The notes under the pieces were generated by a model, which saw only the letters and a program-made list of their open reading frames with translations, ran no database searches and had not been told where the DNA came from. Made by a program: the position numbers and the translations under genes. From NCBI GenBank assembly GCA_030629485.1, contig DAOVOW010000121.1:1-6350 (forward strand): a stretch of 6,350 nt of DNA, given 5' to 3'. Below are positions 1 through 6,185 of the stretch, in pieces. Numbering within the stretch: position 1 is the stretch's first letter; each line of letters begins with the position of its first letter. Source of the stretch: a bacterium (GTDB lineage Bacteria > Zixibacteria > MSB-5A5 > GN15 > FEB-12).

Positions 1-64
1 GAGCGCCGGTCCGAGGGGAACCCACCAGCCGCTCCGCTCTTGCTGGAGTACCGTGGCGTCACGT

Positions 65-101
65 TTCGACTCCGCTCATGCTTCGACTCCGCTCAGCATG
101 A
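65..101. repeat. Short tandem repeat with hairpin, intergenic
   Basis: The 14-mer TTCGACTCCGCTCA occurs at 65-78 and again at 82-95, a period of 17 bases. The second copy is the loop of an inverted repeat, TCATGC at 76-81 pairing with GCATGA at 96-101. Read on the minus strand it is a GCATG-flanked unit of the kind often dispersed between genes in bacterial genomes. Whether it is repeated elsewhere in this genome cannot be seen here. The rest of 1-159 shows no supported gene. Confidence 0.5.
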
Positions 102-126
102 CATACCTGATGCGCGCAGCGCAAAG

Positions 127-142
127 AACAGGCTTGCCTGTT
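127..142 (-). terminator. Possible weak rho-independent terminator of the acyltransferase operon
   Basis: On the minus strand AACAGGC and GCCTGTT form a 7-bp inverted repeat around two bases (in practice a 6-bp stem with a four-base loop), starting about 17 bases after the stop of the acyltransferase gene. It is followed by CTTTG only, so the T-tract is poor. The position fits the end of the operon, but the strength is doubtful. Confidence 0.3.
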
Positions 143-159
143 TGGTGTTGCCCGCCACC

Positions 160-1287
160 TTACAGCGGCATTTCGACTATGCGGTAGCGTTTGTAGAGGT
201 CGGCGCCCATCTGCTCGATAGCCCTACGCATCAATTCGTTGGTCTCGAGTATCCACGAAAGTTCGGCCCAACGATAGCCCCTTTCGATGCCGCGATTGTG
301 GATATCAACATACAGAATCGAGTCCAGTCCGCGTTTGCGAAACTCCGGCACCACGCCTAACGTGATCACGCGGATACCGTCGATCTTGTTGCTGACTTTG
401 GTATGCCACAGAAGTTTGAACAACCCGGTCGGCATCAGCTTCCCTTTAAGATGGATCAAAGCCTGGTTGATATCCGGCACCGCCATCAAGAAAGCGACCG
501 GACGGCCTTCGTGTTCGGCAATGAAAATCAGTTCCGGCTCCACAATCTGCTTGAGACCCTTGGCCAGGTGGTTGAACTCGTCCTCGGTCATGGGAACAAA
601 ACCCCAGTTGTGCTCCCAGGCTTCGTTGTAGATTTCGCGGATGCGCTGTACTTCGTTCTCGAAATCGCGCATGTTGAGATTGCGGACGGTGATTTTGGCG
701 CGCTTGCGCAGTTTCTCGATAATCTTCTGCACCCGTTCGGGGATGGGGTCATCCTGCGTGAGTTTGTAGGCCAGAAGGTCCATCACCTTCTTGAGACCGA
801 ATTTCTCCGCCAGCCGCGGAAGATAGGGCGGGTTGTAGGTCATCATCACCACCGGCGGCGAGTCGAATCCCTCAACCAGGAAACCGCATTCATGATTGCT
901 GGAAAAACTCATCGGTCCGCGCATTCGCTCCATGCTTTCACGCTTGAGTTGGATCATGGCCGTCTTCAGAAGAGCAGACGCTACTTCGGAGTCATCAATG
1001 CAGTCGAAGAACCCGAAGAACCCTGTCTGTTCCTCATGGTATTCGTTGTGCGCGAAATTGACGCAACTCGCGATACGACCGACAATCTTGCCGTCTCGTT
1101 CGGCCAGAAACAGCTTGGTCTTGGCGGCGCGATAAAAGGGGTTCTTGTCGCGGTCGAAGAACTCCAGCCGTTCTGACTTCAGCGGCGTGACATAGTTGGG
1201 GTCATTACCGTACAGTCGGTTGGGCAGGTCGATGAAATCATTCAACCTCGCCGCCGACTCAACTTCGACAATACTGATGGCTGTCAT
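160..1287 (-). CDS. GNAT-fold N-acyltransferase paired with serine palmitoyltransferase
   Basis: This is a 375-residue cytosolic protein of the large bacterial GNAT-like family. The N-terminal half has family-typical blocks: NDPNYVTPL near 28-36, the GFFGFFDCIDD block at 89-99, and RGPMSFSSNHECGFLVEGFDSPP at about 123-145. The C-terminal half (about 200-370) carries the GNAT acyl-CoA loop in VPEFRKRGLD (313-322). The usual R-x-x-G-x-G/A ends here in D322, so the acyl donor may not be acetyl-CoA. The ATG lies 4 bases after the TAA of the upstream synthase and has no strong ribosome site of its own, so translation is probably coupled and transcription shared. Bacterial ceramide synthases are reported to be GNAT-superfamily proteins working with serine palmitoyltransferase. 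Pairing therefore suggests N-acylation of a sphingoid base, but this is inferred from context. A different amine substrate is possible. Confidence 0.85.
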   Translation of the reverse strand: MTAISIVEVESAARLNDFIDLPNRLYGNDPNYVTPLKSERLEFFDRDKNPFYRAAKTKLFLAERDGKIVGRIASCVNFAHNEYHEEQTGFFGFFDCIDDSEVASALLKTAMIQLKRESMERMRGPMSFSSNHECGFLVEGFDSPPVVMMTYNPPYLPRLAEKFGLKKVMDLLAYKLTQDDPIPERVQKIIEKLRKRAKITVRNLNMRDFENEVQRIREIYNEAWEHNWGFVPMTEDEFNHLAKGLKQIVEPELIFIAEHEGRPVAFLMAVPDINQALIHLKGKLMPTGLFKLLWHTKVSNKIDGIRVITLGVVPEFRKRGLDSILYVDIHNRGIERGYRWAELSWILETNELMRRAIEQMGADLYKRYRIVEMPL

Positions 1288-1292
1288 GGATC

Positions 1293-2522
1293 TTAGGAAA
1301 TGAGACCTTTTTCGCGGCCGACTTCGGCGGCGATCTCGACCACCCGGTCGAGTTGTTCATCGGTGTGGGTGGCGGTATAGGATGTGCGGATCATCGCCTG
1401 TCCCGGCGGCACGGCGGGTGAGATTACCGGGTTGGTGAAGACGCCGCGATCGAACAGCGCTTTCCAGAAAGCGAACGCTTCCAGATCCTCGCCGATTACA
1501 AGCGGCACGATCGGCGTCTCGGTACGGCCGACGTCAAAACCGAGATCAGCTAATTCCCGCCGCATTCGGCGGGCGTTCTTCCAGAGGTTCTCCCGACGCT
1601 CCGGCTCAGATTCAATAATATCCAAACACGCCAATACCGATGCAGCGTTGGCCGGCGGTATTGAAGCCGAAAATATCAGCGTCCGCGCGGTATGTTTGAC
1701 CCACTCGATCACCGCCGCCTCGGCCACGATAAAGCCACCGAGCGAGGCGAACGACTTGGAGAAGGTCCCCATAGTGATATCGACTTTATCGATCAAGCCG
1801 AAGTGCTCGGCGGTGCCGGCCCCGGTTTCACCCAGGACGCCGACGGAGTGAGCATCGTCAACCATCACCCTAACGCCGTAGCGCTCGGCCACCTCGACCA
1901 GGCGCGGCAGGTCGACAATATCACCTTCCATGGAGAAGACGCCGTCGACAACCACCATCAGTCCGCCGCGATGGTTGTTGTTGTTGATGACATTGTTGAC
2001 GACCCGTTCGAAATCGTCCATGTCGTTGTGCGCAAATTTGTAGACCTTGCCATAAGAGAGGCGCGCGCCGTCGACAATACAGGCGTGGACCTGACGGTCG
2101 ATAAACAGAGCGTCACCCTTGCCGACCAGGCTAGAGATGGTGCCCAAATTCGTCTGGAAACCAGTGGAGAATACCAGAGCCGCCTCGCGTTTCATGAATT
2201 TGGCCAGACGGTGCTCAAGTTCCAGGTGCAAATCGAGGGTACCGTTCAAAAAGCGCGAGCCGGTGCATCCGGAACCATACTTGCGGGCGGCTTCGGCGGC
2301 GGCTTCCTTGACCTTGGGATGGTTGACCAGACCCAGGTAGTTGTTGGACCCGACCATGATGCACTCTCTACCGTCAATGACTACTTCATCGCCGGGTGCT
2401 GACTGCACCGGATGAAAGTATGGGTAGATGCCCAGGTCGCGGACGTTCTGTGGGATCTTGTACCGGTAGCACTTGTCGAACAGGTCGGCACAAGTGACAC
2501 CGGTCTTTTCTTCGGGCGGCAA
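1293..2522 (-). CDS. spt: Serine palmitoyltransferase-like alpha-oxoamine synthase (PLP enzyme)
   Basis: This 409-residue fold-type I PLP enzyme belongs to the family of serine palmitoyltransferase, 8-amino-7-oxononanoate synthase and 2-amino-3-ketobutyrate CoA ligase, which condense an amino acid with an acyl thioester. Visible residues are H146 in QVHACIVDG (stacks on PLP), DDAH at 222-225, the Schiff-base lysine K256 in MGTFSKSFASLGG, and R379 in IRTSYTATHT, the likely substrate-carboxylate arginine. The N-terminus (YPYFHPVQS, NNYLGLVNHP, GSRFLNGTLDLH) and PVISPAVPP near 364-372 resemble Bacteroides-type serine palmitoyltransferases more than BioF, as I remember those sequences. No biotin genes are nearby. 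The start is TTG at 2522, supported by AAAGGAG five bases upstream. A run of asparagines (NNVINNNN, about 176-183) is a local oddity. Substrate choice is inferred; KBL activity cannot be excluded. Confidence 0.9.
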   Translation of the reverse strand: MPPEEKTGVTCADLFDKCYRYKIPQNVRDLGIYPYFHPVQSAPGDEVVIDGRECIMVGSNNYLGLVNHPKVKEAAAEAARKYGSGCTGSRFLNGTLDLHLELEHRLAKFMKREAALVFSTGFQTNLGTISSLVGKGDALFIDRQVHACIVDGARLSYGKVYKFAHNDMDDFERVVNNVINNNNHRGGLMVVVDGVFSMEGDIVDLPRLVEVAERYGVRVMVDDAHSVGVLGETGAGTAEHFGLIDKVDITMGTFSKSFASLGGFIVAEAAVIEWVKHTARTLIFSASIPPANAASVLACLDIIESEPERRENLWKNARRMRRELADLGFDVGRTETPIVPLVIGEDLEAFAFWKALFDRGVFTNPVISPAVPPGQAMIRTSYTATHTDEQLDRVVEIAAEVGREKGLIS

Positions 2523-2527
2523 GTCGG

Positions 2528-2534
2528 CTCCTTT
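2528..2534 (-). promoter_or_regulatory. Ribosome binding site deciding the TTG start of the synthase
   Basis: AAAGGAG on the minus strand lies five bases before TTG at 2522. No ATG or GTG is better placed, so this site fixes the non-ATG start. Confidence 0.8.
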
Positions 2535-2557
2535 CTCCGAGTCAAAAACGACAGCCG

Positions 2558-2586
2558 ATTAAAGCACTTTTGAGCGCCGTTGTCAA
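2558..2586 (-). promoter_or_regulatory. Sigma-70 type promoter of the synthase-acyltransferase operon
   Basis: On the minus strand the -35 box TTGACA (2586-2581) is perfect and the -10 box TTTAAT (2563-2558) matches five of six consensus bases, with an ideal 17-base spacer. Transcription would begin near 2551, giving a leader of about 30 bases with the ribosome site properly placed. No operator-like palindrome overlaps it, so constitutive expression is plausible. Confidence 0.8.
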
Positions 2587-2633
2587 GGAAATAGCCGGGT
2601 GGCCAAAAGGACCGGCACTATGTTCCTAAGTAC

Positions 2634-2665
2634 AAACCCGGTGCATCTGTTGACACACCGGGCTT
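2634..2665 (-). terminator. Rho-independent terminator of the exported-protein gene
   Basis: On the minus strand AAGCCCGGTG pairs with CACCGGGTTT (10 pairs including one G-T, loop of 12 or less) and is followed by TTTGTACTT. It lies about 40 bases after the stop codon of the exported-protein gene and upstream of the operon promoter, so it separates the two transcription units. Confidence 0.8.
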
Positions 2666-2706
2666 GGTTAGCACATTTTGGCGTCTGCTGTCGAGATGCT
2701 ACTCGA

Positions 2707-5145
2707 TCATTTCAAGAGCACCATCTTCTTGGTATCGTTAAAGTCACCAGCCGTCAGTCGGTAGAAGTAGACACCGCTGGCGTAGCCTGAGGCATTCCAG
2801 TCAACGCGCTCAAGGCCGGGGCCTGCGTGGCCGTCGAATGTCTCCACCGTCTGACCAAGAGCGTTGTAGATCACCAGTTCGTAGTCCACCGGCGAGGCCA
2901 GAGCGAACGATATCGTGGTGATCGGGTTGAACGGATTCGGATAACACGGATACAGAGCAAAAGCGTCCGGCACCAGTTTGGTAGTCACCGGCGCGCCTTC
3001 GTAAGTCGCCATCTCCAATGTTATCACGTTGCCCTCGATGCCGCCCAGGAACTCGCCGCTGAACCGGCTGTCCGGCTTCATGCTGTAGACGAGAACGCGG
3101 GTGAGGTTGTTCACCTCGTCATAGTGGTACTTCATCTCCATCGACTCCGCCAGCAAGAGCGGGGTGACGGAGTTCTCCACCACCACGTAGGCCGCGCCCA
3201 TGTCGGCATTCACCGATAGCACGCCGCTGACCAGATCAGCCTCGGTCATCACCGGCGAGAGCTTCGGATACGGCAGGGCGTCACCGACGATAATGCGAAT
3301 CAGGTACACCAGATCGGCCACCGAGAGCGTGATGCCGTCGGCGTTCACGTCTGAGGCCGCAATCTGTCCGTCGATATTGACGTTAAACACCGAGATGCCG
3401 TGTACGAAGTAATTGCTGAACAGCACGGCGTCGGCGACCTCATTGACCACGCCATTGAGGTTGATATCACCGCGGTCATCGATAGAGTCAGCACAGACGA
3501 TATTGATCCCGCCAAACATGAAATCAATGTAGCGTATTGGCGTCGGCTTATCCGGGTCTGGGTTTATACAATAATCCGGAGCACCGACATGTGGCAGTCG
3601 CTCGTCTTCCGGGAACTCATCGTCATCCTCCTCATCCCATATCAGGCTCTCCCAGGAATCGTAGATGGCATGATCGATGTACAGATTCTCTCCATCCACA
3701 GACGACACGGTGTTGTCGCCGCAATCTGTCCAGAAGAAGTAGATCGGCACGTACATGCATTCAAAAGTTCTGTCGTTCGTGACCAGGAACCTGATTTTCG
3801 CAAGTTCATGGGGCTCGTAGTCAGGCGGACCGTAACAGGACGGATGGTTGGGGCCGTTATTGGTCTCGGCTATGGCGAAGATCCGCAGCAGTCCCGACGG
3901 ACAGGCGTCACCGCAGTTGCCATCGACGCCATAGCGATAAGTGAAATACTCCCATTCGCAGTCCGCAAGCAACTGCCCAGGTGTGGCCTCCGTGAAGGCC
4001 AGCGCCGAGGCGTCGTAGGCAATCAGGAAATTGAAACCACCCATGGCCAGGATGGTGTTATCGATCGTGATTGAGACGTCCTCATACTGACCCTGGTAGG
4101 TATTGTGAGTTTTTTCGATGCTGATCGTGGGGTAGCCTTCTATGAAGGATCCCTTATTGTATTGGACCACGTCGATGCAGTCATAATTGAAATTAGGAGG
4201 ATCAATTATGACTCTAATTTGAGGCCCCCAACTCCTTTTGCCTTTTGGTTGAGGGTATTGTACAAAGTATTCGAAAGAATGATTTCCTTCACGGGTTACG
4301 GGATCAAGAACTATGGGGATGGGCACATGTTCGCATATATCGACAAAAGCGCCATGGAATATGCACGGAATCGGATCACCATTAATCCAAATATCTGGAC
4401 CGGGCCCACCCCCATGCCATTCTCTCATTTTAGATAATCTCACCGTGGTAGGCGGATTCGGGGCGGACGGATTCGACCACACAGTTACCTTTATCTTCCA
4501 CGGTTTTGGTCCTTTAGGATCTACTGGTGTCCTTATAGTAAACGGTGGGATGACTTCGTACTTCCACCAGTATATTTCTTTCTGTTCGTACTTAGCAGTA
4601 TTTGTCGGCATCAACAGATGATCTTCCGTCTCGCCATACGCCAGACCACCAAAAGGTATGCTTCCATCCCAGGGTGAGATCTCCAAAGGCTCCTTGGTTA
4701 GAGTTATTCTTACCCAATGCTCCTCGTCTACCGTTAGAAGAGGAAAATGGCTCATCATTTTGTGGCGAGTGACACCGGCCGTAACCTCGATTGGAATATC
4801 CTTTACTATGTGGTCATGCTCCTCAGTCCACCGGCCATCGCAATCCTGATCCAACAGGATATTAACGAAACGGTTTCCGGATTCAATGACTGTGATCGGG
4901 AATATGATATAGCCCCGGACCATTGGATCCTGACCGTCAAACGTTAATACTACTCTATTGCTGGCAAAGTCTTCGTCTAAGTCTGGCACCTTAGCGTCCG
5001 CTTCCGTAGTAGTGGTAGAGGTCAGGCTTGTATCCAACCATTCCTCGCTGACAATGATGTGGTACACACCCGTGTATCCAGGCTGTGCTCCATAGTTGGT
5101 GGCCAGAAGCGAGGGGAAGCATCCCGGGACGCCGGGGTAGGCCAT
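2707..5145 (-). CDS. Exported multidomain protein: GEVED, cohesin-like, dockerin-like, T9SS sorting domain
   Basis: The 812 residues from ATG 5145 hold several domains. A GEVED-type beta domain ends in GLAYGETEDHLL (about 167-178), with the DQDCDGRW block near 99-106. A beta-rich middle (about 185-320) follows, then a cohesin-like region (about 338-497; GGFNFLIAYDASALAF). An acidic linker, EEDDDEFPEDE, lies near 505-515. Two dockerin-like calcium loops follow, DINLNG (560-565) and DVNADG (599-604), each with the trailing helix. The C-terminus (about 728-812) is a T9SS type A sorting domain: YPNPFNPITTISF, YNALGQ, SGVYFYRLTAG and final KKMVLLK. Such proteins cross the inner membrane by Sec and leave through the type IX system to the surface. 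No enzyme active site is recognisable. The start is unsafe: ATG 5145 has no ribosome site, and the frame is open upstream to 5208 and encodes GDAPDNTFDTT, the usual mature start of this domain type, without a signal peptide. The gene may therefore be damaged at its 5' end. Confidence 0.85.
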   Translation of the reverse strand: MAYPGVPGCFPSLLATNYGAQPGYTGVYHIIVSEEWLDTSLTSTTTTEADAKVPDLDEDFASNRVVLTFDGQDPMVRGYIIFPITVIESGNRFVNILLDQDCDGRWTEEHDHIVKDIPIEVTAGVTRHKMMSHFPLLTVDEEHWVRITLTKEPLEISPWDGSIPFGGLAYGETEDHLLMPTNTAKYEQKEIYWWKYEVIPPFTIRTPVDPKGPKPWKIKVTVWSNPSAPNPPTTVRLSKMREWHGGGPGPDIWINGDPIPCIFHGAFVDICEHVPIPIVLDPVTREGNHSFEYFVQYPQPKGKRSWGPQIRVIIDPPNFNYDCIDVVQYNKGSFIEGYPTISIEKTHNTYQGQYEDVSITIDNTILAMGGFNFLIAYDASALAFTEATPGQLLADCEWEYFTYRYGVDGNCGDACPSGLLRIFAIAETNNGPNHPSCYGPPDYEPHELAKIRFLVTNDRTFECMYVPIYFFWTDCGDNTVSSVDGENLYIDHAIYDSWESLIWDEEDDDEFPEDERLPHVGAPDYCINPDPDKPTPIRYIDFMFGGINIVCADSIDDRGDINLNGVVNEVADAVLFSNYFVHGISVFNVNIDGQIAASDVNADGITLSVADLVYLIRIIVGDALPYPKLSPVMTEADLVSGVLSVNADMGAAYVVVENSVTPLLLAESMEMKYHYDEVNNLTRVLVYSMKPDSRFSGEFLGGIEGNVITLEMATYEGAPVTTKLVPDAFALYPCYPNPFNPITTISFALASPVDYELVIYNALGQTVETFDGHAGPGLERVDWNASGYASGVYFYRLTAGDFNDTKKMVLLK

Positions 5146-5225
5146 TATGGTAGTGTCAAACGTATTGTCCGGAGCGTCGCCCCGATCAACGGGTGCGCGA
5201 ATACAACGTTAATGCTTCTTTTCAT
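5145..5225 (-). CDS. Short ORF with strong RBS: displaced 5' end or leader peptide of the exported protein
   Basis: ATG 5225 opens a 26-codon frame beginning MKRSINVVFAHPLIGATL and ending in TAA at 5147-5145, whose last A is the first base of the next ATG (TAATG). The basic MKR start followed by a moderately hydrophobic run resembles the beginning of a signal peptide, but the frame is not that of the exported protein. The simplest reading is that this is the original start, cut from the body by a small deletion or frameshift. The alternative is a genuine leader peptide giving coupled re-initiation. The same frame is also open from an upstream ATG at 5288 (47 codons). Confidence 0.45.
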   Translation of the reverse strand: MKRSINVVFAHPLIGATLRTIRLTLP

Positions 5226-5520
5226 ACTGACTCTCCTGAAAATGGGTGTTATTACTCGATGAAAAGGCTCCTTTTGAAATCTACTCATACCGACTCCTCC
5301 ACCTACAAGCTGACTTCCGCATGCCCGCAATTCGAAACCACTATTGCAGTAGCAATGAATCTGCGGTTTCCGTCTTATTCAGACCCGGCAGCCTCGCAGA
5401 AGCGCTAATGCGCTCACGAGGTCCGTGGTTGTTTGCACGCAAAAGAATCATTCGGCTTGAGATTAGGAATCCAGGGTGATGCGAAAGTTAGTGTGAATTC
5501 CTAGCTTCGTCCATTCGTCC
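5226..5520 (-). other. Long gene-less leader of the exported-protein transcript
   Basis: About 295 bases lie between the predicted transcription start near 5520 and ATG 5225. Only short frames without supporting features are present. Three small perfect hairpins occur: AGCGC/GCGCT at 5401-5414, ATTGC/GCAAT at 5343-5356 (both with 4-base loops), and AAAAGG/CCTTTT at 5262-5275 (2-base loop). I recognise no riboswitch class and see no T-tract. The region could be a plain long leader or could hold the remnant of a rearrangement. Confidence 0.35.
5231..5237 (-). promoter_or_regulatory. Strong ribosome binding site before ATG 5225 (second, similar one at 5294-5300)
   Basis: AGGAGAG lies five bases before ATG 5225. 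A near copy, GGAGGAG at 5300-5294, lies five bases before ATG 5288, and the spacers are also alike (TCAGT and TCGGT). ATG 5145, the first start in the frame of the exported protein, has nothing comparable. This is the main evidence that translation begins upstream in another frame. Confidence 0.7.
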
Positions 5521-5526
5521 ACATTA

Positions 5527-5555
5527 AGTCTACGCAACCCGGACAAGTTTGTCAA
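5527..5555 (-). promoter_or_regulatory. Likely sigma-70 promoter reading toward the exported-protein gene
   Basis: On the minus strand TTGACA (5555-5550) is followed after exactly 17 bases by TAGACT (5532-5527), four of six -10 matches. The -35 region, CCTTGACAA, closely resembles that of the synthase promoter (CCTTGACAA at 2588-2580), which strengthens the call. No better promoter is visible closer to the gene. Confidence 0.55.
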
Positions 5556-5628
5556 GGATATTCTCATCTGATCGGACCGCCGGGCCGACCCAAAAGGTGA
5601 ACCAAACACCCCGAAAAGCCCTGTTCCC

Positions 5629-5671
5629 GCAAAGTGATAATGTCCTATTTGTGCAAAGTAGAAATGTCCTA
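5629..5671 (+). repeat. Tandem 19-bp sites at the IS left end
   Basis: GCAAAGTGATAATGTCCTA (5629-5647) and GCAAAGTAGAAATGTCCTA (5653-5671) match at 16 of 19 positions, 24 bases apart. The three differences are adjacent, so two conserved blocks (GCAAAGT and AATGTCCTA) surround a variable centre. The layout suggests paired transposase binding sites at the terminus of the element. Confidence 0.65.
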
Positions 5672-5680
5672 ATGATAGGC

Positions 5681-5686
5681 TATAAT
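5681..5686 (+). promoter_or_regulatory. Perfect -10 box upstream of the transposase
   Basis: TATAAT is exact, but no good -35 box lies 16-18 bases upstream; the second 19-bp site covers that interval, so transposase binding there could repress its own gene. The box overlaps an ATG at 5685, which therefore cannot be the start used from this promoter. The likely start is ATG 5712, preceded by AAGGG at 5701-5705. Confidence 0.5.
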
Positions 5687-5711
5687 GCATCCCAAAAAGC
5701 AAGGGATGATT

Positions 5712-6185
5712 ATGGCTGGAGAGGACATTGTCAGGATGAGTTTGCGGGAGTTGAAGAAGCTGAAGGTGTTGCATGCTGTTTTGGACAAGCGTTTTACGCA
5801 GAAGGTGGCGGCATCCAAATTGGATCTCAGTGAACGACAGGTGCGAAGGCTTGTGAAGTCGGTGCGTGAGTTTGGGGACGGAGGCATTGTCCATCGGGGA
5901 CGTGGTCGGCCATCTAACCGTAGGTATTCAGAGCATTTCAAGGTGGAAGTTTTGAAGCTTTGCCAAAAGAAGTATACAGATTTTGGTCCGACCTTGGTCT
6001 CTGAGAAGCTTTTGGAGTTGGACGGCATGAGAGTAAGCCGCGAGACTTTAAGGCAGTGGTTGATATCGGCTGGTCTTTGGGAGAAGAGGCGCAAGCGTCG
6101 TGGTCACCGTCAGTGGCGGGTGCGGAAAGAGTGTTTTGGCGAGATGGTTCAGATGGACGGTTCCCATCACGCTTGGCTACCCTAG
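5712..6185 (+). pseudogene. Truncated ISNCY/IS1202-family transposase (N-terminal part)
   Basis: There are 157 residues from ATG 5712, chosen because AAGGG lies six bases upstream and because the in-frame ATG at 5685 overlaps the -10 box. A helix-turn-helix is at about 29-51 (TQKVAASKLDLSERQVRRL), followed by GRGRPSNRR (63-71), a second helical DNA-binding segment around VSRETLRQWLISAG (98-111) and a basic stretch (114-138). The catalytic domain has just begun: QMDGSHHAWL (147-156) contains D149, the first acid of the DDE/D triad, then the frame ends in P-stop. Full-length relatives are, from memory, over 400 residues, so the other catalytic acids are missing and the product cannot transpose by itself. 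It could still bind the 19-bp sites. The gene diverges from the exported-protein unit. Confidence 0.85.

Noticed and set aside
403..1176. Plus-strand open frame of 257 codons
   Set aside because: It lies wholly inside the GNAT acyltransferase gene on the other strand and its translation has the His/Gln/Val-rich look of a mirrored coding frame; it has no recognisable domain.
1971..1987. Run of TTG/GTT triplets
   Set aside because: It is the complement of asparagine codons in the synthase loop (NNVINNNN), in a surface region of variable length; it is not a regulatory repeat.
1692..2402. Plus-strand open frame of 236 codons
   Set aside because: It is the antisense of the synthase gene, whose conserved catalytic motifs leave no doubt about the coding strand.
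5401..5414. Hairpin AGCGC/GCGCT considered as a terminator
   Set aside because: The stem is only 5 bp and neither strand has a following T-tract.
5246..5479. Plus-strand open frame of 77 codons in the leader region
   Set aside because: It has a GTG start without a ribosome site, the composition is ordinary and it lies opposite the transcribed leader of the exported-protein gene.
5629..5671. Tandem similar sites considered as a CRISPR fragment
   Set aside because: There are only two units, with a 5-base gap and internal mismatches, directly at the end of a transposase gene; this fits IS terminal sites, not a repeat-spacer array.
5463..5894. Minus-strand open frame of 143 codons overlapping the transposase start
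   Set aside because: It crosses the IS left end and runs antisense to the clear transposase coding region; no domain or ribosome site supports it.
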